A stretch of DNA of 64,000 nucleotides from Brevundimonas variabilis (lineage in GTDB: Bacteria; Pseudomonadota; Alphaproteobacteria; Caulobacterales; Caulobacteraceae). Of the stretch, positions 17,816 to 27,225 are shown one piece after another. Location: assembly GCF_014199945.1 (NCBI RefSeq), contig NZ_JACHOR010000002.1, positions 496,001 through 560,000 of the forward strand. The letters are read 5' to 3'. The notes beneath the pieces were generated by a model. The model was not told where the DNA came from and did not search any database. It worked only from the letters and a program-made list of their open reading frames with translations. Position 1 is the first letter of the stretch; every line of letters starts with the position of its first letter. Position numbers and translations under genes: made by a program.

Positions 17816-19480
17816 TTGTCGGCTAAAAAAGGCGTAGGGGCTGGCAAGAACCAGCTCTTCCTCAAGAAATCAGTTGCTCAGATCCAGAACGAGGCCGCCA
17901 AGAGCGAGCTGAAACGGTCCCTGGGTCCCATCAATCTGATGAGCCTCGGCATCGGGGCCATCATCGGTGCCGGCATCTTCGTGCTGACGGGTCAGGTGGC
18001 TGCGGCTAATGCCGGCCCCGCCATCATGCTGTCGTTTGTCGTCGCCGGCATCGCCTGCGGCCTTGCGGGCCTCTGCTACGCCGAACTCGCTTCGACCATG
18101 CCCGTCTCCGGATCGGCCTACACCTATGCCTATGGAACCCTCGGCGAAGTGTTCGCCTGGATCATGGGCTGGCTGCTGGTGCTGGAATACGGCGTTGCCG
18201 CCTCGACCGTGGCGGTAGGCTGGTCAGGCTATGTCGTCTCGATCCTCAAGGACTTCGGCTTGTCCGAAAGCCTGTTCCCCATGATCCAGTACGCAGGCGG
18301 CGAAGGTCCGTCATGGGCCACACCGCTTGTGCAGGCCGTCGTGTCTGAGGCCGGGAGCACCTTCCCGCTGACCGGTACGTTCAACCTGGTCGCTGCGATC
18401 GGCATCGCCGCCGTGTGCGGGCTGCTGGTTCTCGGCGTCAGCGAATCCGCCAAGATCAACAACGTCATCGTGCTGATCAAGATCGTCGTCCTGTTGACCT
18501 TCATCGCCGTCGGCGTCGGTTACATCAACCCGGCGAACTGGGTGCCCTTCATCCCGGAAAACACGTCGGGGAATTTCGGTGAGTATGGCGCAACCGGGAT
18601 CCTCCGTGGCGCGTCGATCATCTTCTTCGCCTATGTGGGCTTCGAGGCTGTCTCGACCGCTGCTGCCGAGGTCAAGAACCCGTCCAAGGACGTCCCCGTC
18701 GGCATTCTGGGCGCACTTTTCGTCTGCACCCTGATCTACATGGCCGTCGCCGCCGTGATGACCGGCGTGGTGCCATATCTCGAACTCGCCAGCCCGGCGC
18801 CGGTCGCCGTCGCCATTGACCGCATGGGACTCGAATGGGCGAATGTTCCCCTGGCGACCGCCGAAGGTGGGCAACTGAACCTGATCAGCTTCCTGATCAA
18901 GATCGGTGCCATCACGGGCCTGACTTCGGTCATGCTGGTGCTCTGCTATGGCCAGACGCGCATCTTCTACACCATGGCCCGTGACGGCCTTCTGCCCCGC
19001 GCCTTCGCCGTGATCCATCCCAAGTTCCGCACGCCCTGGATCGGCACGATCCTGCTGGGCGTGCTGATCGCGATCGCGGCCTCCTTCCTGCCCATCTCCA
19101 TCCTCGGCGACCTCGTTTCGCTGGGAACGGCAGTGGCCTTCTCGATCGTCTGCCTGAGCGTGATCTTCCTTCGCATCCGGCATCCCGAGATGGAGCGGCC
19201 CTTCAAGGTCCCGGGCGGCGTCATCACGGCGGGCCTCGGTATCTTCGCCTGTCTGTCACTGGCCGGATTCAACTTCTGGCCCATGATCGAGCATGCGATG
19301 AACGGCAATCCCCTGCCGCTGACGATCCTGGGCATTTATGCGGTCGTAGGTGCCATCATCTATATCGCTTACGGCTTTGCCCACTCGAAGCTGGCGCAAG
19401 GGATCGACATCACCGAGGAAAGCACGATGTCGTCGCCTGCCCAGGCCCTGGGCTCCGGCGTGGACAACCAGAAGGACTGA
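17816..19480 (+). CDS. APC-family amino acid permease (cationic amino acid transporter-like)
   Basis: A 554-residue inner-membrane transporter with about twelve hydrophobic segments. The N-terminal GIGAIIGAGIFVLTG and the AGLCYAELASTMPVSGSAY block are hallmarks of the CAT subgroup of amino acid-polyamine-organocation transporters. Substrate specificity is not clear. The start is taken as TTG at 17816, six bases after AGGGG; no ATG fits better. A strong rho-independent terminator follows. Confidence 0.9.
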   Translation: MSAKKGVGAGKNQLFLKKSVAQIQNEAAKSELKRSLGPINLMSLGIGAIIGAGIFVLTGQVAAANAGPAIMLSFVVAGIACGLAGLCYAELASTMPVSGSAYTYAYGTLGEVFAWIMGWLLVLEYGVAASTVAVGWSGYVVSILKDFGLSESLFPMIQYAGGEGPSWATPLVQAVVSEAGSTFPLTGTFNLVAAIGIAAVCGLLVLGVSESAKINNVIVLIKIVVLLTFIAVGVGYINPANWVPFIPENTSGNFGEYGATGILRGASIIFFAYVGFEAVSTAAAEVKNPSKDVPVGILGALFVCTLIYMAVAAVMTGVVPYLELASPAPVAVAIDRMGLEWANVPLATAEGGQLNLISFLIKIGAITGLTSVMLVLCYGQTRIFYTMARDGLLPRAFAVIHPKFRTPWIGTILLGVLIAIAASFLPISILGDLVSLGTAVAFSIVCLSVIFLRIRHPEMERPFKVPGGVITAGLGIFACLSLAGFNFWPMIEHAMNGNPLPLTILGIYAVVGAIIYIAYGFAHSKLAQGIDITEESTMSSPAQALGSGVDNQKD

Positions 19481-19503
19481 TCGAAGGATCAGACCTCGAC
19501 AAG

Positions 19504-19534
19504 AAAGGCCCGGGAGCGATCCCGGGCCTTTTTT
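19504..19534 (+). terminator. Rho-independent terminator after the amino acid permease gene
   Basis: A perfect 12-bp stem, AAAGGCCCGGGA (504-515) with TCCCGGGCCTTT (520-531), closes a GCGA tetraloop and runs into six consecutive T residues (529-534). It starts 24 bases after the permease stop. Confidence 0.95.
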
Positions 19535-19577
19535 GTCGGTTCACACTCTGCCGAAGCCTCAGGCTTCAGCAAAAGAC

Positions 19578-19662
19578 TGGTGCGGATGAGAGGACTCGAA
19601 CCTCCACACCTTGCGATGCCAGAACCTAAATCTGGTGCGTCTACCAGTTCCGCCACATCCGC
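19578..19662 (-). tRNA. tRNA-Leu (anticodon UAG)
   Basis: An 85-base class II tRNA with CCA encoded. The acceptor stem GCGGATG pairs with the 3' CATCCGC, the anticodon loop TTTAGGT gives UAG, and a long variable arm and the GGTTCGAGTCC T-arm are present. Confidence 0.97.
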
Positions 19663-19678
19663 ATCGGTAGGCGTCGGC

Positions 19679-19706
19679 GTGTAAGGCTTTCACTCCCGCG
19701 CCGCAA
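19679..19706 (-). promoter_or_regulatory. Candidate promoter for tRNA-Leu
   Basis: On the minus strand TTGCGG (19701-19706) and TTACAC (19679-19684) are 16 bases apart, ending 16 bases before the tRNA 5' end. The -35 matches those of the other three tRNA genes here; the -10 is weaker. Confidence 0.4.
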
Positions 19707-19716
19707 CTCCTCCTGT

Positions 19717-20541
19717 TCAGGCGGGTGCCAGGCCTCTCAGGACGGACGGCAACTGTTCGCTCAGATCTTCAGCAATCAGTCCGGGTCCAAACCGGGAGGC
19801 AGCATCGGCATGCATCCAGACCGCTGCACAGGCGGCATCGAAACTGTCCATCCGCTGGGCCACCAGGCCTCCGATCATGCCCGCCAGAACGTCGCCGCTA
19901 CCGGCTGTCGCCAGCAAGGGCGTGCCATTGCCATTGACCACCTTCCGCCCGTCCGGTGCAGCAATCACCGTCTCGCGGCCTTTCAGGACAATCACCGCTC
20001 CTGCCCGCTCTGACGCTTTCGAGGCCGCCACCTCCCGTCCGTAAACCGGCAGATCAGGAAACAGGCGCTCGAACTCTCCCTCGTGAGGCGTCAGGACGTC
20101 GTCGCGATCCAGACAGCCGAACAAGTCCTTCGGTCGGTCCTTGAAAAGGGTCAGGGCGTCGGCATCCACGATCAAGGCCGCTCCCGTCCGTCCAAGCGCT
20201 GCGAGGTTCAGGGCCGTCGCCTCCGTCAGACCCGCTGCGGGACCGATCACGACGGCATCAAGCGCTCCCGCCAGCTGGAAAAGGGCCTCGGGAGAGCTGA
20301 ATTCGTCGACCATGATCGCCTCGACCGAAGCCGCCACGATGAGCGCCGCATCCCGCGGGCAGAGGATACGCACAAGGCCTGCCCCGATCCGCAGACCAGC
20401 CCGCGCCGCCAGCCGCGCTGCGCCCGTCCTCAGCGCACCTCCGGATACCACACCCAGCCGTCCGCGATGGTGCTTGTGGGTGTCTGGGCCCGGCCATGGC
20501 AGGGCGTCGCGCCAGAGATCGGGATGGTTGGACGGCTTCAT
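19717..20541 (-). CDS. nnrD: ADP/ATP-dependent NAD(P)H-hydrate dehydratase (stand-alone)
   Basis: The enzyme dehydrates damaged NAD(P)H hydrates back to NAD(P)H. The 274-residue protein is the YjeF C-terminal (ribokinase-like) domain alone: RGRLGVVSGGALRTGAARLA near residue 26, VLTPHEGEFERLFP and the nucleotide-binding TAGSGDVLAGMIGG near residue 215. In many bacteria this domain is fused to the NnrE epimerase; no epimerase domain is present here. It is divergent from glnB. Confidence 0.93.
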   Translation of the reverse strand: MKPSNHPDLWRDALPWPGPDTHKHHRGRLGVVSGGALRTGAARLAARAGLRIGAGLVRILCPRDAALIVAASVEAIMVDEFSSPEALFQLAGALDAVVIGPAAGLTEATALNLAALGRTGAALIVDADALTLFKDRPKDLFGCLDRDDVLTPHEGEFERLFPDLPVYGREVAASKASERAGAVIVLKGRETVIAAPDGRKVVNGNGTPLLATAGSGDVLAGMIGGLVAQRMDSFDAACAAVWMHADAASRFGPGLIAEDLSEQLPSVLRGLAPA

Positions 20542-20576
20542 GGGGTGATCTGTCCGCTCAAGGCACGAAATTGTAA

Positions 20577-20996
<420 letters not shown>

Positions 20997-21050
20997 TACC
21001 GCTTTCCCAGTAACGCTTCCTCCCCAGAAGAAACCAAAAGGACCATCAGA

Positions 21051-22460
21051 ATGAGCACGGCGGCCAAGATCCTCAAAGAGATCAAGGACAAGGAAGTCCA
21101 GTATGTGGACGTCCGGTTCACCGACACCAAGGGCAAGCTGCAACATGTCACCTTCGACATCGACCTGGTGGACGAAGAGTTCCTGACAGAAGGCACGATG
21201 TTCGACGGCTCGTCGATCGCCGGCTGGAAAGCCATCAACGAGAGCGACATGCTCCTGATGCCCGACCTGACCACGGCCTACATCGACCCCTTCTACCAGC
21301 AGACGACGATGTTCCTGTTCTGCGACGTGCTGAACCCGGACACGATGGAGCCATACAACCGCGACAGCCGTTCGATGGCCAAGAAGGCCCTCGCCTATGT
21401 CGCCTCGGCCGGCATCGGCGATGCCGTCTATTTCGGTCCCGAGGCCGAGTTCTTCATCTTCGACGACGTCCGCTGGAAAACGGCACCGCACGACACGGGT
21501 TACAGCTACGATTCCATCGAACTGCCAGCCAATACCGGTGCCGAGTATTCCGAAGGCAACATGGGCCATCGCCCCGGGCCCAAGGGTGGCTACTTCCCCG
21601 TGAACCCGGTCGATAGTGGCCAGGACCTGCGCGGCGAAATGCTGGCCGTGATGCGCGACATGGGCCTTCAGCCCGAGAAGCACCACCACGAGGTCGCTCC
21701 GGCTCAGCACGAACTGGGTCTGAAGTTCAGCGACCTGCTGACGATGGCCGACCGTCTGCAGCTCTACAAATACATCATCCACAATGTCGCGGCCGCCTAT
21801 GGCAAGACCGCAACCTTCATGGCCAAGCCAATGTTTGGCGACAACGGCTCGGGCATGCACGTCCACATGTCGATCTGGAAGGACGGCAAGCCCCAGTTCG
21901 CGGGCGACAAATATGCCGGTCTCAGCCAGGAGTGCCTCTGGTACATCGGCGGCATCATCAAGCACGCAAAGGCCATCAACGCCTTCGCCAACTCGACCAC
22001 CAACTCCTACAAGCGGCTGGTGCCCGGCTATGAAGCTCCGGTGAAGCTGGCCTATTCGGCCCGTAACCGTTCGGCCTCGATCCGCATCCCGCACACCTCG
22101 TCACCCAAGGCCAAGCGCCTGGAAGCCCGCTTCCCGGACCCGATGGGTAACCCCTATCTGACCTTCGTGGCGTTGCTGATGGCGGGTCTGGACGGGATCG
22201 AGAACCGGATCGATCCGGGCGCACCCGCCGACAAGAATCTGTACGATCTGCCCCCCGAAGAACGCCACTCGATCCCCGAGGTCTGTGGTTCGCTGAAGGA
22301 AGCCCTCGAGAACCTCGACAAGGACCGGGCCTTCCTCAAGAAGGGTGGCGTCATGGATGACGACTTCATCGACAGCTATATCGAGCTGAAGATGCAGGAG
22401 GTCATGCGCCTTCAGCTTCACCCCCACCCCGTCGAGTTCGACATGTACTACAGCTGCTGA
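21051..22460 (+). CDS. glnA: Glutamine synthetase, type I
   Basis: A 469-residue dodecameric enzyme that makes glutamine from glutamate, ammonia and ATP in the cytoplasm. FDGSSIAGW near residue 50, the PEAEFF metal-binding motif, the [19 protein letters not shown]-binding stretch and the adenylylation site NLYDLPPEE near residue 397 are all present. The last indicates GSI-beta regulated by GlnE and fits the upstream glnB. A strong terminator follows. Confidence 0.98.
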   Translation: MSTAAKILKEIKDKEVQYVDVRFTDTKGKLQHVTFDIDLVDEEFLTEGTMFDGSSIAGWKAINESDMLLMPDLTTAYIDPFYQQTTMFLFCDVLNPDTMEPYNRDSRSMAKKALAYVASAGIGDAVYFGPEAEFFIFDDVRWKTAPHDTGYSYDSIELPANTGAEYSEGNMGHRPGPKGGYFPVNPVDSGQDLRGEMLAVMRDMGLQPEKHHHEVAPAQHELGLKFSDLLTMADRLQLYKYIIHNVAAAYGKTATFMAKPMFGDNGSGMHVHMSIWKDGKPQFAGDKYAGLSQECLWYIGGIIKHAKAINAFANSTTNSYKRLVPGYEAPVKLAYSARNRSASIRIPHTSSPKAKRLEARFPDPMGNPYLTFVALLMAGLDGIENRIDPGAPADKNLYDLPPEERHSIPEVCGSLKEALENLDKDRAFLKKGGVMDDDFIDSYIELKMQEVMRLQLHPHPVEFDMYYSC

Positions 22461-22482
22461 TCGGCAGCTGGTCGGAAGGCAG

Positions 22483-22514
22483 AAGCCCCGGACGGTCCGC
22501 CGTCCGGGGCTTTT
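22483..22514 (+). terminator. Rho-independent terminator after glnA
   Basis: AAGCCCCGGACGG (483-495), loop TCCG, and CCGTCCGGGGCTT (500-512) form a perfect 13-bp stem followed by a short T-run. It begins 22 bases after the glnA stop. The 230 bases between it and tatC contain no gene I can support. Confidence 0.93.
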
Positions 22515-22743
22515 CCATGCGTGAGCCGATGGTCCTTACCGAGCAGGCTGCGCATGCTCGCGGGCGACTGAGGAACGGCAACTGGATCTTCCCCGTGGTG
22601 CCGATCGCAAATCCTTCAGCCGGTGTTTTTCATTCTCCTGGAGGAACGGCGCGCGGTTCGCGCGGCGGAGACAGCGGTGTCCCGAGCTTTGAAGACGGGT
22701 GCCATGTGCTCGCCAAGGGCAATCGGCGATGCCAGCAATTCGC

Positions 22744-23637
22744 CTAGGCTCCAGCAAGTCCCTCGATGTCGTCCGCCTTCTTCTTGCGCAGCTCGATCAG
22801 CCGGACGCACCAGATCGAGACCTCGTAGAGCAGCACCAGAGGCACGGCGAGCATGATCTGGCTCAAAGGATCCGGCGGGGTGACGACGGCCGCGACCACT
22901 ACAATGGCGACGATGGCGTAGCGACGGCCCTCGGACATCATCTTCGACGAAATCAGACCCGCGATCCCAAGAAGCGTCGTCACGATCGGCAGCTGGAAGC
23001 ACAGGCCGAACGCCAGCATCAGCGAGGTCACCAGACTCAGATATTCCGAGATCTTGGTCATCAGCTCGACGGAAATCCCGTCGGCCGAAATCTGCTGGCT
23101 CAGCGAGAACCACATGACGAACGGCAGCATCACGAAATAGACCAGCGCCCCGCCGAGCATGAACAGGAACGGCGCGGCAAACAGGAAGGGCAGGAAGGCC
23201 CCCTTTTCGTTGCGATACAGGCCGGGCGCAACGAAACGGTACAGCTGCCAGGCCAGCACCGGGAAGGCCAGAACGATGGCCCCGAAACCGGCGATCTTCA
23301 TCTTGGTGAAAAGCTGCTCAAGCGGTGCCGTAGCGATCAGGGCGACAGCCGACTGGCTGCCCGCTGGAAACGGGCGCAGCCCCGAGGTGATGGCGATCAG
23401 TTCGAACGGGTTGCCCCCGCTATGGCCGCCTTCAGCCTGTGCCACGGCATGCAGGGCAGCGGCCGCCTGGAACGGCTTGATCAGGAAGATCTGGATCTGG
23501 GCCGCAAAGAAGAAGCAGACGAAGAAGCAGAGGATAAAGGCGATCACACAGACGATCAGCCGCCCACGCAGCTCGATCAGATGGTCCATCAAGGGCGCAC
23601 GCGACGCCTCGATCTCGGCCTCGTCGCGGGCGGTCAT
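22744..23637 (-). CDS. tatC: Sec-independent protein translocase TatC
   Basis: TatC is the polytopic inner-membrane receptor for twin-arginine signal peptides. The 297-residue protein has six hydrophobic segments. The cytosolic N-terminus carries the conserved LMDHLIELRGRL, and the periplasmic loop FVAPGLYRNEKGAFLPF and the region QQISADGISVELMTKI are conserved. Its start overlaps the tatB stop by ATGA. A Tat-type substrate, MsrB, is encoded elsewhere in the window. Confidence 0.97.
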   Translation of the reverse strand: MTARDEAEIEASRAPLMDHLIELRGRLIVCVIAFILCFFVCFFFAAQIQIFLIKPFQAAAALHAVAQAEGGHSGGNPFELIAITSGLRPFPAGSQSAVALIATAPLEQLFTKMKIAGFGAIVLAFPVLAWQLYRFVAPGLYRNEKGAFLPFLFAAPFLFMLGGALVYFVMLPFVMWFSLSQQISADGISVELMTKISEYLSLVTSLMLAFGLCFQLPIVTTLLGIAGLISSKMMSEGRRYAIVAIVVVAAVVTPPDPLSQIMLAVPLVLLYEVSIWCVRLIELRKKKADDIEGLAGA

Positions 23638-24185
23638 AGGTCAAGCTTCGATTTGCGCGGCGCACGTGCGCGCGCAGGTACGGTTTTCAAGGTGGCCGCT
23701 CCCGCTGTCGCCGACTTCGAAGATGCCTTCCGAACCGTTTTCGGTTTCGCCTGCGGGGCAGGGTCTGGGGCCGGTTCAGTCGGCATCATCACGGGCTGGG
23801 CGTCTGGCCACTCGTCAACGGACGCAATGGCTGCGGCGGGCTCAGGCTCGGGTGCCATGACGGCCCGGGGCGCGTCATGATCCACCGGCTTGTGCAGCTC
23901 GGTACTGATATCCTTGAATGCAGCATCAGCCTCGTCGCCCAGCCGAACCATGCTCTGGTTGGTCCGCAAGGCCTCGACTTCCTTCCTCAGCTCGTCGAGC
24001 TCGGACTGCCGCGCCATTTCGTCAAAACTGCTACGGAATTCGTCGGCCATCCGTCGCGCCTTGCCGATCATCTTGCCAAGCTGGCGCAACAGACCAGGCA
24101 GCCGCTCGGGCCCCACAACGATGAGGGCCACGGCTGCGATCACAAGATATTCGAGGCCCCCGATCCCGGGGCCGAGGCCGCCCAT
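23634..24185 (-). CDS. tatB: Sec-independent protein translocase TatB
   Basis: TatB forms the receptor complex with TatC. The 183-residue protein has a single N-terminal transmembrane helix (LEYLVIAAVALIVVGPERLP), an amphipathic helix (LLRQLGKMIGKARRMADEF) and a long, low-complexity cytosolic tail rich in Pro, Ala and Glu. The GPERLP hinge is typical. The tail is longer than in E. coli but common in alphaproteobacteria. It lies 26 bases after tatA. Confidence 0.95.
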   Translation of the reverse strand: MGGLGPGIGGLEYLVIAAVALIVVGPERLPGLLRQLGKMIGKARRMADEFRSSFDEMARQSELDELRKEVEALRTNQSMVRLGDEADAAFKDISTELHKPVDHDAPRAVMAPEPEPAAAIASVDEWPDAQPVMMPTEPAPDPAPQAKPKTVRKASSKSATAGAATLKTVPARARAPRKSKLDL

Positions 24186-24211
24186 GCTTCAGGCTCTCCT
24201 GACAGCCGGAC

Positions 24212-24430
24212 CTAGCGCTTCAGCTCTTCTTTTTCCGCTTCGGTCCGCGGGAGGGAGCTGATGCCGTCGTTCGGGCCGTCCTTCTTGTCGTCGTCTTTCA
24301 GGCCTTCCTTGAAGGCCTTGATGCCCTTTGCGGCATCTCCCATGATGCCCGAAAGCTTGCCGCGCCCGCCGAACAACAGCAGCACGATCACGCCGACGAT
24401 CACCCAATGCCAGATACTGATAGCGCCCAC
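24212..24430 (-). CDS. tatA: Sec-independent protein translocase TatA
   Basis: TatA oligomers form the translocation element. The 72-residue protein has one N-terminal helix ([18 protein letters not shown]) followed by the FGGRGKLS hinge and an amphipathic helix ([18 protein letters not shown]). I chose GTG at 24430 (VGAISIWHW), preceded by AGGAG. A longer frame starting at 24508 adds a Cys- and Gly-rich leader that does not fit the family. It heads the tatABC operon. Confidence 0.95.
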   Translation of the reverse strand: MGAISIWHWVIVGVIVLLLFGGRGKLSGIMGDAAKGIKAFKEGLKDDDKKDGPNDGISSLPRTEAEKEELKR

Positions 24431-24479
24431 GGTACAATCTCCTGTGCCGGACCCACGGGCCCGCGAACCTGTTACGCGG

Positions 24480-24508
24480 CATATAGGCCAGTGGATGCCA
24501 CCCGCCAA
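24480..24508 (-). promoter_or_regulatory. Candidate sigma-70-type promoter of tatABC
   Basis: On the minus strand TTGGCG (24503-24508) and TATATG (24480-24485) are separated by exactly 17 bases. The predicted start near 24473 gives a leader of about 43 bases to the tatA GTG. Confidence 0.5.
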
Positions 24509-24596
24509 GGGAATGCGGTGTCAGGCCTGTGAAGTCATGACGGCGTGAGGATGACAGATTTACAGTGAGCCATGGCCTCGGCCCCTCGGCCAAGGT

Positions 24597-25079
24597 ATGG
24601 CCGTCAGCCCTGTCCGCCTGAGCCGAGCCGTGCCCGTGTCCCCTGTCATCATTCACACCGACGGTGCCTGCAAGGGCAACCCCGGCCCCGGAGGTTGGGG
24701 GGCTATTCTCCAGGCCGGTGGAAAGACCAAGGAGTTGTGCGGAGGCGAGGCCCTGACCACCAACAACCGTATGGAGCTGACAGCGACCATCATGGCGCTG
24801 GAGGCCCTGACCCGGCCCTGCACGATCGATCTCCACACCGACAGCAAATATGTGATGGACGGCATCACCAGCTGGATCCACGGCTGGAAGGCCCGCGGCT
24901 GGAAGACCGCCGACAAGAAGCCGGTCAAGAATGACGACCTCTGGAAACGGCTGGACGCCGCGCGTGCACGGCACGAGGTGAAATGGCACTGGGTCAAGGG
25001 CCACGCCGGCCACGAACTCAACGAACGGGCTGACGTCCTGGCCAACCAGGGCATCGAGAAGATGCGGGCAGCACGCTAG
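24597..25079 (+). CDS. rnhA: Ribonuclease HI
   Basis: RNase HI degrades RNA in RNA-DNA hybrids. The catalytic residues are visible: Asp in [16 protein letters not shown], Glu in NNRMELTA, Asp in [11 protein letters not shown] and Asp in [10 protein letters not shown], with His in KGHAGHE. The basic protrusion ([19 protein letters not shown]) is present, as in the E. coli enzyme. The ATG at 24597 gives a slightly long N-terminus; GTG codons near 24630 are alternatives. Its end overlaps the convergent nfeD stop by four bases. Confidence 0.96.
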   Translation: MAVSPVRLSRAVPVSPVIIHTDGACKGNPGPGGWGAILQAGGKTKELCGGEALTTNNRMELTATIMALEALTRPCTIDLHTDSKYVMDGITSWIHGWKARGWKTADKKPVKNDDLWKRLDAARARHEVKWHWVKGHAGHELNERADVLANQGIEKMRAAR

Positions 25080-25531
25080 AGGGGCTGAACGATCAGTCCG
25101 GACCCCGTGGTCGCCTGGACCCGGACCCATTCGCCGACGCCGGGCATGTCACCGAGGGCCTCGGCCGGCCATTCGGAGCCGGAGATGAAGACGCGGCCGT
25201 GTCCGTTCACAAACGCCTCGACAACCTTCGCCGGCTGTCCGACCAGGCGGCTGTCCCGGTCGTTGATGTCCGGCTCGCTGGGATTCACCCGTTTGACCAG
25301 CCGACGCGAGGCCACGCTGGAAACGATGGTAAGGACCGCGAAGATCGCGATCTCGACAGGAAGGCCCATCCGCAACCCCACCGCCGTGAGCGCTGCTACC
25401 GCGCCTGCGGAAACGGCTGGCCAGAGCAGCCATTCGGTCGAGAGCGCGGCCTCGATGGCCAGCAGGATGACACCCAGCGCCAGCCACATCCAGAACGGCT
25501 GGTTGGTGTAGAGGTCGAGCACGGTCTGCAT
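25076..25531 (-). CDS. NfeD-family membrane protein
   Basis: A 151-residue protein with three hydrophobic segments (residues ~10-70) and a C-terminal OB-fold ([32 protein letters not shown]). NfeD proteins partner with SPFH/stomatin proteins in membrane microdomains. The gene lies four bases after the SPFH gene, the classical pairing. GGAG eight bases before ATG 25531 supports that start over a longer frame from 25687. Confidence 0.92.
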   Translation of the reverse strand: MQTVLDLYTNQPFWMWLALGVILLAIEAALSTEWLLWPAVSAGAVAALTAVGLRMGLPVEIAIFAVLTIVSSVASRRLVKRVNPSEPDINDRDSRLVGQPAKVVEAFVNGHGRVFISGSEWPAEALGDMPGVGEWVRVQATTGSGLIVQPL

Positions 25532-25535
25532 CGGT

Positions 25536-26531
25536 CTACTCCGTTGGAGGGACAGCGTTGCGCGGTGCGCGCGGCGGATCGACCGGTCTTGCCACAACCG
25601 GCGGCCGGGCGTCGCGGCGCTCGACCTGCTGGTCGCGTGCCAGACCAACCAGTTCGCCAAGGCCCGCGATGGTCCCGACCAGTCCACTCATTTCGGCCGG
25701 TACAATGACGGTCTTGGCCGTTGGATTCCGGGCCAGCTCAGCGAAGGCCTCTACATACTTCTGCGCGACGAAGTAGTTGATGGCGTTGACGTCACCGCGT
25801 GCGATGGCTTCCGACACCATGGCCGTCGCCTTGGCCTCGGCCTCGGCTTCGCGCTCGCGCGCCTCGGCGTCGCGGAATGCCGCTTCCTTGCGGCCCTCCG
25901 CCTGCAGGATGGCAGCCTGTTTGGCCCCCTCGGCGCGGGCAATGGCCGCCTGCTTCTCGCCCTCGGCCTCGGTAATCACGGCGCGTCGCTCACGCTCGGC
26001 CTTCATCTGCCGAGCCATGGCGTTGGTAATGTCCACCGGCGGCGTCAGGTCCTTGATCTCGATCCGGTTGACCTTGACGCCCCAGGGCTCGGTCGCCGCA
26101 TCGATCACGGTCAGCAGACGCGAGTTAATGTTGTCACGCTGGAACAGGACTTCATCGAGGTCCATCGATCCCACGACGGTTCGCAGGTTGGTCGAGCAAA
26201 GCTGGGTAATCGCATATGGCAGGTTCTCGACCCGATAGGCGGCGGCAGAGGCGCTCATGACCTGGATGAAGACGATGGCGTCGACCTTCACCATGGCATT
26301 GTCCTTGGTGATGACTTCCTGCTGGGGCACGTCGAGGACCTGCTCCATCATGTTCATCCGCCGGCCGATCCGCTCGACGAAGGGCGTCAGCAGGCTGATC
26401 CCTGGCGAGAGTGTCCGGGTATATTTGCCAAAACGCTCGATCGTGAACTCGCGCCCCTGCGGCACGATCTTCACGATGCTGAAGACGATCACGATGGCCA
26501 ATACGACCAGCGCGAGTGCGAAATAACCCAT
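25536..26531 (-). CDS. SPFH/Band 7 (stomatin/QmcA-like) membrane protein
   Basis: A 331-residue protein with one N-terminal transmembrane segment, then the band 7 domain: VPQGREFTIERFGKYTRTLSP (split by its Gly, residues ~29-48), QEVITKDNAMVKVDA and PWGVKVNRIEIKDLTPP. An Ala/Glu-rich coiled coil from about residue 180 contains repeated AEGEKQAA-type heptads. A Pro-rich tail ends the protein. It is thought to scaffold membrane microdomains and regulate proteases. It is cotranscribed with nfeD. Confidence 0.93.
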   Translation of the reverse strand: MGYFALALVVLAIVIVFSIVKIVPQGREFTIERFGKYTRTLSPGISLLTPFVERIGRRMNMMEQVLDVPQQEVITKDNAMVKVDAIVFIQVMSASAAAYRVENLPYAITQLCSTNLRTVVGSMDLDEVLFQRDNINSRLLTVIDAATEPWGVKVNRIEIKDLTPPVDITNAMARQMKAERERRAVITEAEGEKQAAIARAEGAKQAAILQAEGRKEAAFRDAEAREREAEAEAKATAMVSEAIARGDVNAINYFVAQKYVEAFAELARNPTAKTVIVPAEMSGLVGTIAGLGELVGLARDQQVERRDARPPVVARPVDPPRAPRNAVPPTE

Positions 26532-26607
26532 GTCCTGTTCCCTGCCCTGTGGAAATCCAGACTAGACCCGCCTCCCCGTCACTTCCATCGAAACCGGCCG
26601 CGCAAGT

Positions 26608-27039
26608 CTAACATCGGCGTAATGATTGCCGGTTGTCACGCATCTCGGCTGCCTTCTGAATGACCCTGCGCGTCTCGCTCCAGCCCACCATCTGCATGGC
26701 AAGCTCGAGGCCAAAGAACTCGGCCTCTGCCGCGTCGTCGCCCGCCGCGGGGACACCGCTGGTCCAGATCGCGACGTAGTCGATCAGGACGTAGTGCCTG
26801 TCCATCTCCGCGAACAACCCATCCACGACATCGACCAGCCCGATCACTTCGGCCTGTACTGACGTTTCCTCACGGAGTTCGCGCAAGGCGGCATCGACGG
26901 CCCTCTCGCCAGGTTCGATCCGTCCCCCGGGCAGGCTCCACTCACCCTGCCGCGGGGCCGTTCCCCGTCGGACGAGCAAGACGTCGTGGCCCTTGAGACA
27001 GACAATACCGACGGCTGGAACGGGGTTGGACCAGCTCAC
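26608..27039 (-). CDS. Nudix hydrolase (ADP-ribose pyrophosphatase-like)
   Basis: A 143-residue Nudix protein. The box GX5EX7REUXEEXGU is seen as GGRIEPGERAVDAALRELREET (residues ~38-60, given here only in outline), with all metal-binding glutamates. The flanking RRGTAPRQGEWSLPGG is typical of nucleoside-diphosphate-linked substrates, but the exact substrate is open. It is a single gene, divergent from the FAD oxidase locus. Confidence 0.92.
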   Translation of the reverse strand: MSWSNPVPAVGIVCLKGHDVLLVRRGTAPRQGEWSLPGGRIEPGERAVDAALRELREETSVQAEVIGLVDVVDGLFAEMDRHYVLIDYVAIWTSGVPAAGDDAAEAEFFGLELAMQMVGWSETRRVIQKAAEMRDNRQSLRRC

Positions 27040-27074
27040 TGTGACCGGGACTCGACTGGTGCTATCGTCATCGT

Positions 27075-27200
27075 ATGGCGTCCATAACTCTCTCGACGGC
27101 CCGGTTTCAGCCCAGGCCTGCTGCCATCACCCTAACGAAGGACGTCGTGGCGCAGCTGAAAAACGTTGACCGCATGAGTTTTCGGGTCAATCCGGCATGA
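27075..27200 (+). CDS. Possible small protein, 41 residues
   Basis: An ATG-to-TGA frame in the 185-base gap between the Nudix and FAD-oxidase genes. It reads MASITLSTARFQPRPAAI, then LTKDVVAQLKNVDRMSFRVNPA (22 residues in total, ending at the stop). The composition is protein-like and it ends 25 bases before the next GTG start. No ribosome-binding site is clear and I recognise no family. It could be a leader peptide or chance. Confidence 0.2.
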   Translation: MASITLSTARFQPRPAAITLTKDVVAQLKNVDRMSFRVNPA

Positions 27201-27225
27201 AGACCTGCAGTTTGGAGACGCTCCG

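Noticed and set aside
22515-22743. A small plus-strand gene after glnA
   Set aside because: A 76-codon frame begins right after the glnA terminator and runs into tatC; it lacks a ribosome-binding site and protein-like composition.
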